From Porodaedalea pini (taxonomy: Eukaryota > Basidiomycota > Agaricomycetes > Hymenochaetales > Hymenochaetaceae): DNA of 64,000 bases. Numbering within the stretch: the first letter of the stretch is position 1; every line of letters begins with the position of its first letter. A program made the translations under genes and the position numbers. The stretch is taken from assembly GCA_002794775.1 (NCBI GenBank), contig NBAY01000031.1, positions 310,001 to 374,000 on the forward strand, in the 5' to 3' direction. The notes beneath the pieces were generated by a model, which was given only the letters and a program-made list of their open reading frames with translations, was not told the DNA's origin and searched no databases. Of this stretch, positions 11,691 through 23,481 are shown piece after piece.

Positions 11691-13809
11691 AACTCGTGAC
11701 CTTGAAACTCACAGTTCTGATCGGCAAATGTTGCGTCCTTGACATGTATTCATCTATTCCTTCATGGAACCAGGCCATCGCATCGTGGTCCCAACCTCCC
11801 GCAATCGCGACAGAGAAAATCTGCGATTGCACACGATTTTGTCTGGCTGCCAGGGAGCAGCATGTCCAAGCTACACTCGCACTCTCCTTTGGGACCTAAT
11901 TCCTTGCCTTCAACAGCAACGAGGATACCGCTGCTGATATAAATTAGCTTTGTGCTTGACTTACCCAACCTGAGTGCGCGCATGTCTTTTTCTTTCTTGG
12001 TGGATGTGTTGGCCATCACCCTCACGGTCCTACCCAATGCACGTGAAATATCGCAGATGTGCAGGATCCCGGCGCCGCGCTGTGCTTTGCAGAAGGCATG
12101 ACTTAGGCGAGCATTAATTGCGCTGCTCTGTTTTTCTGTTGGGTTCGGGGTTGGGGGTCTCTGTCAGGAATCGGCGCTCTGCTGTAGGCATATGCAGAGT
12201 GCGGGGATAGTGATCATAGGCGATCCATACGAGACGTAAAGCGTACTAGAGTTTCCCAACCTCAACCGCAGGCGGTGCGGCCTTTCCTTTTTTTTCCTCA
12301 ATATTTTTTTCCAAATTTATTCGAATACCGGCTGATGGAAACTCGGTACGCTCAAGCACGCTGTCATCGAGCTCTCCACACCATCCTTCCCCATGCTCGA
12401 TGATACTACCCTCTCGCCGTCCGTCCGACTAGTTCTCCACTTCTTGAGGGTACACGTCGGAAAGCACCGAACTGATATGCTGATTTACATTTTCCCGGAT
12501 TACCCCGCGAAGCTCCTGAAAATACACGCTCTGTCACTTATGGCGAGACAAGAAGAGAAGAAAACGGGTGTGCATGCGCTAAATACGCTGATTTGGCCTC
12601 ACCTCGAGAGGCTACCGCCGCTGACGCGATAGCGTAAGCAGCTTCTCCAGCCTGCCAATGAGTCCCAGTGAAAATTAGCAATTGTGGCATCGTGTCAGAT
12701 CGAGTGAAATGTCACCATCAAATGAGCATCGAATGAAATCGAGTGCTGGACATTTTTATGTTGTGAAATCTGATACCACTCGAAATCACTCGATGTTGTA
12801 ATTTGAAATTGAGTAGAAACGAGTGAAATCGAGCCTCTTCGCAGCCTTAAAATTTGTACTTTTGATGACCATCTGATATCACAATATGAAAATGTCCACA
12901 CTCGATTTCACTCGATGTTGATTTCTGGTTAGATCTCTCTATATGATTCTATACCACAATTGCTAATTTTCACTGGGAATGAGTACCCGAGTTAGTGGTA
13001 TTCGTTCATGTGCACTGGGAATAATACGCGTGCTTAGTATGTACTCAATCCTTCTGAACGATTGAGTACGGCATCTTATCTCGTAAAAATGAAATGTGCA
13101 ACGTGCCATACCCGAACCATCTTTTTCTCGAGACAAATGTGCCTCCGACGTGGCGGATGCTGAGTACTTCATTTCTCCTGTTGATATTTTCGCAACAAGC
13201 GAATTATTCATTCTATTTGACATCAAATCTCATGAAATAAACCCACTGTCTCAACTAACACTCTAAGATGACGATAAGCAAGACAGAAAGAACCGTGCAT
13301 AACGAAGAGAGATACTACAGCTTTGAGAAACACAGCGAGAGCTGAGCACGGAAGAAAAGAAACGCCCGCTGACGTGTGGGCCACGCATTCTTCGCCAGAT
13401 ACCGGGCTTGGCTTCTCTGAGAACAGAAGACCTTGAGAATTCGCTCGCTGAGAAGCTGGTCAACTTTTTTTGGACTCGGGCGCACATGCTGAGCCCAGGG
13501 CCATGGAAGTCTGAAGAAGAGTTTACTTCTTCACTTGGGAAGCACAACTGAATTTGTTAACCTTTCAGATTTGAATCCGCGTCACCAGATAAACAATCTT
13601 CGTTGCAATACCAATACCATTGCCATTTCTCGATAGCAGCTCCTGGACTTTGGAGAATTTAGATGAGATTCAGTACAGCTACTTAGTAGAGTTGGTGTGC
13701 AGATCGAGGATCCGCGGCGCGGCAACTTGAAAGGCAAAAAGTGAGTCACGCGCGACGCGCTCGGAGTTCAAAATGCAAAACGTATTAGTACTGTATGTAT
13801 ACGATGAGA
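11691..13809. other. Spacer between the duplicated blocks
   Basis: Apart from the MITE at 12664-12977, I find no supported gene. Open frames are short and lack family signatures. T-rich tracts lie at about 12285-12315. Confidence 0.4.
12664..12977. mobile_element. Foldback MITE with 24-bp TIRs
   Basis: The ends are perfect 24-bp inverted repeats: the left end is CCCAGTGAAAATTAGCAATT plus GTGG (12664-12687) and the right end is its reverse complement (12954-12977). They are bounded by identical 7-bp direct repeats AATGAGT (12657-12663 and 12978-12984), which look like a target-site duplication. The interior is also self-complementary: the arm containing GAAATCGAGTGCTGGACA (about 12736) pairs imperfectly with the arm near 12896-12920, so the whole 314-bp element can fold on itself. 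It has no coding capacity. The 7-bp TSD does not clearly assign a superfamily; a hAT or Mutator-like origin is possible. Confidence 0.85.
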
Positions 13810-16430
13810 TGAGTTCAGCGCCAGCTCTCTCAATGCGCTTCGCGCTGGTGCTGTAAAATACGAGTGAAAGACGATAACAGCAATACAATGGAAGTAACCT
13901 TCATGCCTTATGCAAATCCGCCCTATCACATCCAAATCATCGAGAAAAGACAGTAGATATTGTAGTATTCAAGTTATAAATCTATTCGTACACACTACGC
14001 ATTCAGGAAATTATAAGTTTAAAGAGATATTCAGTCAGTGAACGGTGAGAGAAAGGGAGTGAAAGAGAGAAGGAAGTGTATACATGAGAACGGAGGCATA
14101 TAAAGAAGGTAGACATAGAAGAGAAGGCATAGACGGGGGACGTGGTAGGCATAAACTCGAGTTGCTAGAGAGTAAAGCCAGAAAGCATAGGAAGAAGTGA
14201 GCATATGGAAACAACACAGATGGAGAAGTGGAAAAGCTAGCGATACATCGGCATCCGCACGGTAGCGGGCATTCTTCTTAATCACTGTCCAGAATCCGAA
14301 TAAGGAAGAACTACAACCTGAGTATCCAAGATGGATTGCATAGGATCACATGGAATGGGAAAAATAGGATTTTGCGGTGAGCGCGCTCAGTTTGTTGACT
14401 TGAGGTCGGTAAGCGCCTTCTGTACAATATCCGCCGCATCGCGAACGATCTCGCGCTCGGCGTCATCAACGATGCGCGAAAGGACGCGCGTCGTGAACTT
14501 GTCCGAGTGCCAATTCTTCAGCTCCTTCATTGCCGAGAGTCTAAGCTGCTTGGATGTAGTGACCTTCGGGCCACGCTTAGCGTGGCGCATGAATTCAAGG
14601 ACGCGTGTTGTCGTAACGTCCGTGGGCGAGCGCGGGATGGTGAGCAACGGCCACGGGATACTAGCAAAGGAGAGCGGCGCGTCACTGGACAGAGAAGAGA
14701 TGCCCTTCCACTCGGCCTCATACCATTCGAAGTGTGCAACGAGGGGGTCGACGGCCTTGGCTGCGGCACGGGCGGCGCGCTGCTTGGATTGAAATGGAGG
14801 CCGCTGTGCGTGCGTCCAAGCTTCGCAGACCTTGCGTACGGATGGGAGCGGGAATGAGTAGAGCGAGTCCTCGATGTGCGGTCACGCGGACGAGCATTGA
14901 AGGCCTCCCGCCGTTTGCGCTCCTCCTCCTCGCGCGCCGCCTTCTGGCGCTTGCGATTCTCTTCCCTTTGAGCCCGCTGGGCTTCTTCCTCCCTCCGCAG
15001 CCTCTCTCGTCGCTGGCGGTCGGCTTCCATCCAATTGCGTATCCGTTCCCTTCGCCTGACCTTCGCGGCTTCATAAGCCTCGAGGGCCTCCCGAACAACC
15101 CTTGCCTCATCCGCCTCGCGAGTTCGCCGTTCTTCTTCCCGTTGCTGTTGTTCGTGTTTCTGACGCTCTTCTTCCTCTTGTCGCACTTTCTCAAGTGTAA
15201 TGCGTTCTTCCTCCAGTCGTTCTTTCTCAAGCCTAACGCGTTCTCGCTCAAGTCGCTGCTTCTCGTCGTATTGTCTGCGCTCTTCCTGTTCCCGAGCGTA
15301 CTTCTCCGCCCTCGCAACCTTCGCACGCTCTTGGTTGAAACGGTCCCTGCAGTAAGGGTCGGCGAAGTGGTGCTTGCAGTGCAGGTGGGGAGAAACTTGG
15401 CGATGGCAGGATGGTTCGGGAATGCCAGTGGGGAGGTCATCGGAAGAAGGGAGGTCGGAGGATGAGCCGTTGGAACTCGTATACGAGGCAGAGTCAGAGC
15501 TAGTGCTTGAGGGCGACCAAGAGTCATCAGACGAGTCCTCATCCGAGCCAATAACAGAAGATGACTGTGGAACAGGCTCGGGATGAACGAACGAACTCGG
15601 GTACGCACCAGGCGCATTAGAGAAGGAGCCAGTGGGTGTGGGTGAGTCGTTAGGCAAACCAAAATGCGGAACGAAGTTGTTGTAGATGAAATAAAGACCT
15701 CGCTTAATCGGACTAGACGGCTGCTCGGACAGCGTAGGGTTAGCCTCTGCCGATGCAGGCCCTGGGAAAGGCGTCTTCGAACCAGACGCCTTCGCCTTCC
15801 TGCGCGCACGCTCTGCAATACGTTCCTCGGGAGTGAGTGTGCGCTTGGCACCGCGCTTGGCGCGTTCCTGACGCGTCTCGTGGTGTTCATCGCGCGCTCT
15901 GGGCTTCTTCGCCTTCTTCTGGCTCTTCTGGCGCGAGCTGAACTCTTTCTTGCGCGCCTTGCGCGCAATGGACCCGGAAGAGGTAGAAGAGTCGACAGAA
16001 AACTCGCTAAGAGTGGATGGGAAACGGATACGCATGATGTCGAAAATCAGTCTGCATAGGTCACAGCGAGTGAGTATGACGCGCTTCAAATAGAAGTCGA
16101 AATGAAGCTTACGCTCTAGAAAGAAAACGAGATACCGTGAAAGCTTGAAGCCTTGAGGTCTTGAGGGCCTTGAGGACTCGGGGACTTACTCGGGGAGGTT
16201 GAAGATGGGAGGAAAGAGTCGCGGAATCGCAGCGCTATTTAAACGATCGGAAGACGAACCATCGGCTGCTAAGCGGATTGCTCGTCTCGTTTGCCAAAAC
16301 ATGTACAAAGCAGATCTAAGCGAGTGTTCTGACGGAACAACGGAAGTTAAGGGGCCTTCCGTATACGGTATATTCGAAATGGGCAAATATGGACCTACCT
16401 GATGCGCAAACAAAAGCTGAGACAATCCGA
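13810..16430 (-). repeat. Duplicated block, copy B (better preserved)
   Basis: This is the homologue of 9330-11690 in the same orientation. It contains the nearly intact minus-strand coiled-coil gene plus about 570 bp of shared 3' flank and about 390 bp of shared 5' flank. The 5' flank includes the segment AAGAGTCGCGGAATCGCAG at 16214, which probably belongs to the promoter/5' UTR region of the gene. Confidence 0.75.
14387..16035 (-). CDS. Agaricomycete coiled-coil protein, one frameshift
   Basis: The function is unknown. The protein starts with MRIRFPSTL (ATG at 16033-16035), chosen because the decayed copy aligns there. It has a basic N-terminus, a serine-rich acidic segment (about residues 110-190), and a long charged coiled coil rich in R, E and Q (about residues 230-380). 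The C-terminal globular part contains SLYSFPLPSVRK, AVDPLVAHFEWYEAEWKG and ASIPWPLLTIP, resembling the wyEaxW...IPWP pattern of hypothetical proteins common in mushroom genomes. The coiled-coil frame and the C-terminal frame are offset at about 14885-14895. The span of 1649 nt is one base short of a multiple of three, consistent with a 1-nt deletion (mutation or sequencing error). The corrected product would be about 549 residues. Confidence 0.65.
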
Positions 16431-17535
16431 CTCTGCGACGTTGAGCAATTCGCCGAAAGAAGATGAAGACAAGTACTGAAGTTTCTCTTTCCTACAGGCG
16501 GCCACGACAGAATGCTGACGCGTCCGGCCCACGCGGCGTGGCTCGCTCAGCGTGGGCCTGACAAACCTCTTGGACTTGGCAATTCCTCTCGATTGCCTAC
16601 CTTGTAATCCGACAATAGGTTCTACTGCGGTAAGGCGTTACGAAATTCAGGCCATCATTGGCCGCTCAACACATATGGTTAATGTCGGTCTGACGGCGGA
16701 AGACTCTCTTGGACTTGCAATTTCTCTCTCAACTCGCGTCCTTCAAGCTGTATGCGTACAATAAAATTCACTGCGGCAAGGCGCTTAGATCAGAGAAGTA
16801 CATCCAATGCCCATTAATGCAATATGTTTCCAATGTAAAACTATCCACATTCTGCGTTAAAAAACAAAAACGACACTCAATTTCATGTCTTGCACAAAGC
16901 CACTAAGACAGTGCCGCCTCGATCCGGTTTGACAGTCTGTGCGCCCCCCCCCCCCCTCCCGAACCTCGACAGCCCGCTCGGAATAAAGGCACTCTTCTAT
17001 GGCTCTTCTTCAGCGCCACCCTTCTCAAAGACACTTTAGACGTGCATCCACGCCCCTTTCATATGCTTCGTTCTTGTAGAGAAGACTCAACCATTGGCGG
17101 ATGCTTCGCGCTCAATGACAGGACCATGGTTGCTGACGCATCTAACCGCGACGTACAATTCCCGCCACAATTCCCCTGTCAAGGTTCCAATATCGAAATC
17201 ATGGAACCTCCGGCGCATGAGTACTCCAGCGCTCTGTCGTGTCTGCTTGTCAGCGCTCCTCTCGTCCGCGACCTTCTCCAACGTCTCCATGAAAGTCCAA
17301 ATCGCCTGTTACCAGCTATCCGCACAGCTGCAACTCCCCAACTTAGTGCAGAACAAAATGCGAGGAATAACCGATATCGATGTATGAAGAATCAATGAGG
17401 AGGACAGGACTTCCTAGTTCCGATCTGTCAGTCTAGGATCCCTGTACGCCGCCTTGAACAACAGTTTTCGGGCTCCCTTTCCTGTCCGCCCTTCTTGAAA
17501 TGCCCTGCTCTCTCTCCCGACTTTCAGCCAGCATC
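16431..17535. repeat. Non-coding spacer with imperfect tandem repeat and C13 tract
   Basis: Two related units lie at about 16554-16640 and 16686-16790. Both contain a TCTTGGACTTG(G)CAATT segment followed about 60 bp later by a CACTGCGG(T/C)AAGGCG(T/C)TTA-like segment. A run of 13 C residues lies at 16944-16956. Frames at 17042-17398 look open but have no recognisable content. No gene is supported here. Confidence 0.45.
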
Positions 17536-17539
17536 TGCA

Positions 17540-18365
17540 TCACGATGTCGAGGTCTGCAAAGCAGCGACGAGCTGCAATATCCTCGACTACGAAGGGTCC
17601 ACCGGCTCTAGCGTGAGTTGTCCGTTTTCGTCCTTCTGTAGTCCACTGCAACGTCAACTGAGGCTGATGGGCATAGACTTCACATGGGTATGCGGAATTA
17701 GGACATCGGACCTGCCATCGGCAGCGCGTTCACGAAATGCGCGCGAAAGCACTCCAGGTCGACACTCTGCCAGGAAAATGAAACATGTAGACCTGGCAGA
17801 CGCTCGAAGTCGAATGGCGGCTCCACGTTCTTGTTCTTCATTGCGCGCTGGAGGGCCTGTGGATTGAATGTCGATCAGTACTGGAGTAGTGAGGTGACGG
17901 CGGCTGACGATGGCGTGCTGTTGAGCGTACCACATTCCAGGTCATTTTTGTGCTTCGAGTAGGCTAGGTATTGCAGAACTGGGACGCCGAGGTTATCATC
18001 GGTGCGCAACGCTCTCCGATCCAGATATTGTGTGCAGACGGCGCACCATGCACGGACGTTACGCTCTCGGATGTGAATCTCTGGTCCGAGGCCAGCTCTG
18101 CGACCAACAAATACAGGAGCGCGTTCGGTTCCGGCTCGTGTTTGAAGTCCGGCACTCCGACAATCTACGCGGTAGTGACACCGACGACAAGCGCGCCTGC
18201 TGGGTACACGATGTCGCCGAGCCTGTCTGACGACTTGTCGGCCGGCTTTACGACCAGCTCGCCCATCCCGATCCCGTGAGTCCTGTCCTGTCCGCAGTAT
18301 CCACGCACTACTAATTTTTTTCATTCAGGACGATCCCTTCGACATATTATCCTGGACTGCCGTAG
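17540..18365 (+). pseudogene. GH28 rhamnogalacturonase-type relic
   Basis: The C-terminal part of a family 28 glycoside hydrolase is clear. One segment reads LNVDQYWSS (about 17864-17890). An exon at 17977-18275 reads NWDAEVIIGAQRSPIQ, then CADGAPCTDVTLSD and RSAFGSGSC. A final exon at 18329-18365 ends in IPTIPSTYYPGLP and a stop, as in fungal rhamnogalacturonases. An upstream CNILDY-like segment (about 17562-17590) may be what is left of the N-terminus. The central catalytic domain is absent, the exon containing DQYW has lost its proper flanks, and about 250 bp separates the N- and C-terminal pieces instead of roughly 900. It is a gene with a large internal deletion. Confidence 0.65.
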
Positions 18366-18809
18366 ATCTCTCCGCTGGCGAATAACTTGTGATGTGTAGG
18401 TGGATGTTGCATTTGATCTTCAACGTCGTGTACTGATACTTTCGGGCTTCCAATTTCGCTTCCACTTTGATGTCCAAATACAAGAGATTTTACTCGTCTT
18501 CACACCGCGAATTGCTATAATTCTCGTGTTGCAGTCGAAAAAATGCCAGTGATGCAACTGCATAAATTGGGGCTTGCAAGCGTTATGATACAGTCAAGAG
18601 TACTCAAGGTCCGAATGCAGATATATCAGCATAGCGATGTTAATCTGAAAAGCAGGACAAGGTTTCCTTGAGAGCTCTAGAAAGAAAGATGACGAGGAGA
18701 AATTGCACGCACGTATAAGCTTAACACAGGACCCAGAAAGTATGAGAGCTTACACATCCGTTATCCGAGTAGCTCAGGTTCATGGTCGACGCCCATCTGC
18801 ACGAAGCGA
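18366..18809. other. Intergenic spacer
   Basis: This is the convergent 3' region between the GH28 relic and the minus-strand membrane-protein gene. No coding or structural signal was seen. Confidence 0.4.
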
Positions 18810-19433
18810 CTAGTCAGCCATGATTGGCTCGTCAAGTCCAACAATTGCCTCTACCGCTTTCGCCACCGACCCAGCCTTGTTCACTACGCCCTCCGAGTTC
18901 AAGTGATCACGCGCCTTAGCGTCGTCGCCGTTGAAAAGCGCATCTGCGGCTGTTACTGAAGAACCTGCGGCGGACGCGGACGAGGAGATGGAGGAAGAGA
19001 TGGAGGATATCGTTTTGGGTGCGACGTGTTGGTGTACGGCGGCTGAAAGCGCGAACGCGAGATCAGTAGGCTGCATCCCGAGAATAGATGCTACGGCATG
19101 TATGTGACTCTCGAGTACGACATCTTGATTCGCATCGGAGTGTGAGTGGGGGTTGGACGCGCCCATGCCCGAGTTCGAATTTGGGTGCGGGTTCATCTGG
19201 GGCGGACGTTTCCCGAGCGCGAGGTTCCACCACCCGCCGACTTCAGACTTCCACTGTACGATGCGGTATGCGTAGAATGCAGTAAAGAGGACGGCGAAGA
19301 GGACGAGGAGGTTCACGAGACGCGATAGGCTGATGTTCTGGAGCGGCTTCGAGACGTCGTGCCGCACGACCTTGCCCTGACGCTTCGGAGGGAGGTCACT
19401 CGACTGCGGGTTGGTACGTTGGCGCGTAGACAT
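18810..19433 (-). CDS. Small single-pass membrane protein, unknown
   Basis: This is an intronless 207-residue frame with start ATG 19431-19433. Residues about 38-58 (LVNLLVLFAVLFTAFYAYRI) form one strong transmembrane segment after a basic, proline-rich cytosolic-type N-terminus. The C-terminal two thirds contain an Asn/His-rich low-complexity stretch, a helical segment (HAVASILGMQPTDLAFALSAAV) and a serine-rich run. I know no named family. The TM placement, the clean frame and the coherent composition suggest a real, probably basidiomycete-specific gene with a type II topology. The small tail IVGLDEPIMAD ends it. Confidence 0.6.
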   Translation of the reverse strand: MSTRQRTNPQSSDLPPKRQGKVVRHDVSKPLQNISLSRLVNLLVLFAVLFTAFYAYRIVQWKSEVGGWWNLALGKRPPQMNPHPNSNSGMGASNPHSHSDANQDVVLESHIHAVASILGMQPTDLAFALSAAVHQHVAPKTISSISSSISSSASAAGSSVTAADALFNGDDAKARDHLNSEGVVNKAGSVAKAVEAIVGLDEPIMAD

Positions 19434-19839
19434 GATGGGCTTCGTTGAAGATGGAGGTTTGAGGATGGACTTGAGTTTGTCATGGTTTTGAGAGTTGACA
19501 GATGCCCTACGTCATTGGTGTTTTTGCAGGCAGGAGTGGAGACGCGTGACGACGACGCGTCGTGATTCAGACCGACATCATTCTGATCTTGTCATCAAAG
19601 TGAGAATACGAGTATTCCTCATAATATCATCATTTTCATATTTCAGTCTATGATGCAAAGTTCAGAGGTTTCATTGAAATGAAATACATCCGAATATAAA
19701 TCGATTTGGTTGCGACCAAGGAGTGAAAAGAGGCCGCTATTGGGCCTGTTGTTTTGTTCGAGCAGCCTAAATGTCAAACTAGGGGACAAGCAAAGAACGA
19801 GGGAAAACAGAAAATCGAGTCATGCTCTGGTTCTGATAG

Positions 19840-21273
19840 TTATGTTGAGGTGAAGGTTGAACCGATGTCACCGAATTTGATGTTGGAAAAGGTAACCGAG
19901 GCACCCGGGCTCTGCGACTCAACGTCGGCGGGCACACCCGATGTCGTGGAGCAGTTGCCGCGCGCGATGCCCGGGGTGGATGGGTCTCCGTCAGCGGGAT
20001 AGTCGCTGTCGAGCCACAGCATGTTCGCTTCGTAATCGTCCCACACGCTCATCACAAGCACCATGCCCTGGTCGAATGCATCACCCATAACCGTGAGTCC
20101 GCCCAAGTTCTCAAAGCTGTTCGTGTCGCCGAATGCCGTCTTTTGCGCGTTGCAGAAGTCGTCGGTGATGGAGTCGTATGCGTCCATGCCAGGGATGTTG
20201 ACCTTCGAGTTCTGGATGACGTTGCCGTTCTGCACATACAGGCGTCGGATTTCGGAGAGCGTGCCCGTGGATGTGTTGTCAGCAGTGAAGAACTGGGTCA
20301 CGACGGTGATCGTGGAGCTGGTGTCGACTGTCAAGCCAGGGCCGAGGAACGACTGGTCGCCCATGCGGAATGAGTTGAAGTCACAGCCATCCTTGTCGCA
20401 AATTCCATCGTAACGGTCGTCGCCGGCTCCGCAGTCGGTGCCGGAGCAGCGGGTCTGTCCCTGGACAGAGCAAACATGAGGGGTAACGGCTTCCGCCATG
20501 GAGTTGGCCTCCCACACGTCCATCTCATTGCAGCATGTGCCGTACATGCCGGTTCCGGCGTTCGGGTCGTTGGCGGAAGGCTCCCAGCCTTCCACGTTGG
20601 CCTGCGGACGTGATATGAGCAAAAGTGCGACCTAAATTTGGAGAAAAATGAAAGCTTACCTCGCCGTTGATGAATTTGATATCTTGGGGACATTGGGTGT
20701 CACAGTAGCCGGTTCCATACGCGGCACCGGCCTTGTTGCCGCTGTATTCGGACAATCCGCCATCTGCGTCCATTTCAACAAAGTAGAGAGCGCCGTTGAG
20801 ACCACAGGGAAGATTGGACATGTCGACGTCGAAGGTGAACTCCTGGTTTTTGAGGTGGAATATCTGGTAGGTGCTGTCGTCTTCCATAAGGTACACTCGC
20901 GAACCAACGTTAGTAGAGTATGGGCCATCGGTAACAAACTTGAGGGTGAGCGCGTCCCCGGACGTGGTGATACCATATGTGCCGGAGTAGTCCGCCCCAT
21001 CCAGCGCGCAGTTTGCGGCGCAGGTGACACCGTCGGGCAGAGAGTCGCGTCCCACTCGTTGCCAGTGTAGCAGTTTGTGGAGCTGGTCGTCTGATGCAGC
21101 CAGCGCCAGTTCGAGTCGAGCACGACGGATGCAGCCTGGGTCGTGCAGCTACCACTCCCTGTGCATATCGAAAAGGAGAGTGGAGGATGGGTTTCAGGCG
21201 TCAACGTGCCTGCTTGCTGACCGTGCACAACAGCGCAGAGGGCGAAGGAGAGGAGAGCAGCGGTGCGGAACAT
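19840..21273 (-). CDS. GH7 cellobiohydrolase (CBH I type), one frameshift
   Basis: This is a secreted cellulase of glycoside hydrolase family 7 that acts from the reducing end of cellulose. The start [18 protein letters not shown] (ATG 21271-21273) is a signal peptide. Exon 1 is 21273-20660 and exon 2 is 20601-19840, separated by a 58-bp intron. Family signatures are [41 protein letters not shown] and the catalytic EMDVWEANS (the nucleophile and acid/base glutamates are both present), then [10 protein letters not shown] and [12 protein letters not shown]. The protein ends right after the catalytic core, with no linker or CBM1. Near 21035-21040 the codons for ..TLCP and DGVTC.. are out of frame by one base. 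The exon sum is 1376 nt, one short of 459 codons. It is a single deletion in a C-run, either pseudogenising or a sequencing error. Confidence 0.85.
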
Positions 21274-22313
21274 GTCTTGAATGGATGCGTACCGAGGCGA
21301 TGGGGAATGTGAGGAGTACAAAGCTCCCTATATATGAGATCCGTACGAAAAAACATCAGCAAGTCAGCAAGCTGTCCTTGACGACTGCAATTCTGTGGGC
21401 TCTCCAAATCTCGGAGGATATGGCTGGTTATGTTGAATAGAACCGAGAAGAGACCGATTGTCGAAGCAAAGTCCATCATTGCTGGCAGATGTTCTGTAAA
21501 ATATTAGAAATGCTTCTTGACGGCTTCTGAGGATCGACTTACCACTGTGACCACGCGAGCGACAATTTCTCGGACATAATATTGCCATAGAAGGCTAGTC
21601 ATGCCCTGAGAACTGAAGGATCGGCGTTCTTCTGTCCGATGGAGTGTTCCGTTAAATTTGGACCATAAGTTGTCCGCCATGAACATATGACAAGCGTAGC
21701 GATCGGGGACAATATAAATTTTCCGACTTAGCGCGAACTAAGATATATCATCACTTGTTCCTCCACTTGAAAAATCCTCGGCCAGAAAGATAATTCGACA
21801 GCATTCTGCCGTCCTCCGCTGAGCATAGGTTCGTATCCGACACGCTCAGTTGGTTCTCCGAACTCCTGTTTGTCACGGGCGCGATATCCTCGAAGCTTGG
21901 CGTCACCGATCTTCAGGCTCTATAATCATCGCATTTATGAAATGAGAAGAACGTACGCCACAAGTATTTTTCTAGTAATCCGGCTCACGAACAGACTCGG
22001 TGTCGACGAGGAGCGAATTGTTCAGCCGGCCGAGTAATCTTCGCCTTGAGCAAGTTCCAGTTCTCAAGTCGCTCGAGGTAACACCGTAGATACATGGATA
22101 GCTCGGGAGCTTGTCCTCTTCGGATGCGCTGCCTTTCGCCGTCCAACTTGGGCTAGCCTAGTAGCGAAACAAACATCGACAAAGCCCATACATCTTAATA
22201 TACAAACGCAACCCCCTACTTTCGACACAGCCACATGCTGACTAAATTCGGACTTTCAATATTTTTGATGCTTCTTTTTTCCTTCTTTAGTTGTCACCTA
22301 CATGCTCCTGCTC

Positions 22314-22625
22314 CGGCCAGCTCCGAAAATTTTGATGGCTCAAAGCGGCAATATTGCAGATCATCACATGATGTCTGCACATGTGCACACATCCGTGAGC
22401 AGACCGCTCTGTAGGCTCAATCAACTCATTTCCCCTATGAAAAAAATTGTAAAAAATATGAAAAAAAAATAATTTAATTAAATCATGCTCTTCTCTTGAA
22501 ATTTTGATGGCTAAAAGTGGTAACTCCAAAGCAGCAGCATGCAAATCATCTACAATCAATTTTATACTCTAAGCTTAAACAACTCATTCCTCACATGAAA
22601 AAGTTAGGAAAAATGCAGAAAAAAA
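22314..22625. repeat. Diverged tandem duplication
   Basis: Two units of about 150-175 bp share AAATTTTGATGGCT(C/A)AAAG(C/T)GG(C/T)AA (22325 and 22497), then a CAATCAA...AACTCATT segment and an A-rich tract (22437-22470 and 22595-22625). This is probably old transposon or satellite-like debris. Confidence 0.4.
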
Positions 22626-23012
22626 CAAGCCAATTAGAAAAATATTCTGTGATCTTCTCCATGTGTATTATAAAATAAATTTCAGTAGAAAATCAACCAA
22701 TTGGAGTCCATTGAGAATTACTCTCAGAATATATAAATCATTGGCCTGGCTCATGCCAGAGTATACATAGCACAACTCAGTATAAGTGCATATAAGCTTT
22801 GGATGAGTTGGGCAGTGAAGAGAATGTGAAAAGAGCATGAACTGAACATAATGTGTCAGACTCCAAAGGTCTGGAGGCTCCCACTGAGTCTCAGACTTAG
22901 ACTCCTCATAATTGTAGTACAGCTACATGGTTGTGTTTCAGAGTTTGTGTCTTGGAATGTCAGACACTCAATACATCAGAGTCAAGTCATGATGTATAGG
23001 AAGTCAGCAACA

Positions 23013-23206
23013 TGTTAGAAGTAGTGAGAATACTCTAGCAGGCCTACACCTATAGCCTTTTATGAATATAATATAAGGTGTCCTAACATAGTATCTATAT
23101 TGTATAAAGAATATCCTTTCTATTTTAAATAAAGACATGAGAAGCAGGTATTATGCACTATGTCTCTCCATTGAAAGAGACTTACTCTATCTTCAGGTTC
23201 TCAACA
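23013..23206. mobile_element. Possible solo LTR remnant
   Basis: The segment starts TGTTAGAAGT and ends near TTCTCAACA. It has a TATA-like ATAATATAAGG (about 23065) and an AATAAA signal (23129), as in small fungal LTRs. A 5-mer CAACA occurs at 23008-23012 and again at 23202-23206, but its position relative to the TG..CA ends is ambiguous. No internal retroelement domains are adjacent. It is tentative. Confidence 0.35.
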
Positions 23207-23481
23207 ACCAATATTGTACTTAGTGAGGTTTTGTTGTAAATAGAATGTTATACAATGAAAATTCAGATTGCTTTCAAGCATGTGTATGTGAGATATATAG
23301 TTTTGCAATTGAAGAATCATGTGAACTAAGATGAAGCATTGTTCTAAGAGCTTAGACTGATGGCCAGCAAGGAACTTTAAATAAGTATAGCTTTTAGAGT
23401 GAGAAATTGCATTAATTAAATCTGAAGAAACAAAAAAACTCAGATTAAGCAATGCCTAAAAAACTCGGATTGATGGCCAGC

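Noticed and set aside
14734..15465. 243-residue hydrophobic plus-strand frame
   Set aside because: It is antisense to the coiled-coil coding region; the leucine/phenylalanine richness comes from the complement of Glu/Lys/Arg codons.
14718..15968. 416-residue minus-strand frame rich in Arg/Ser
   Set aside because: It is an out-of-frame reading of the coiled-coil gene; the acidic/basic coiled coil and the conserved C-terminus lie in the other frames.
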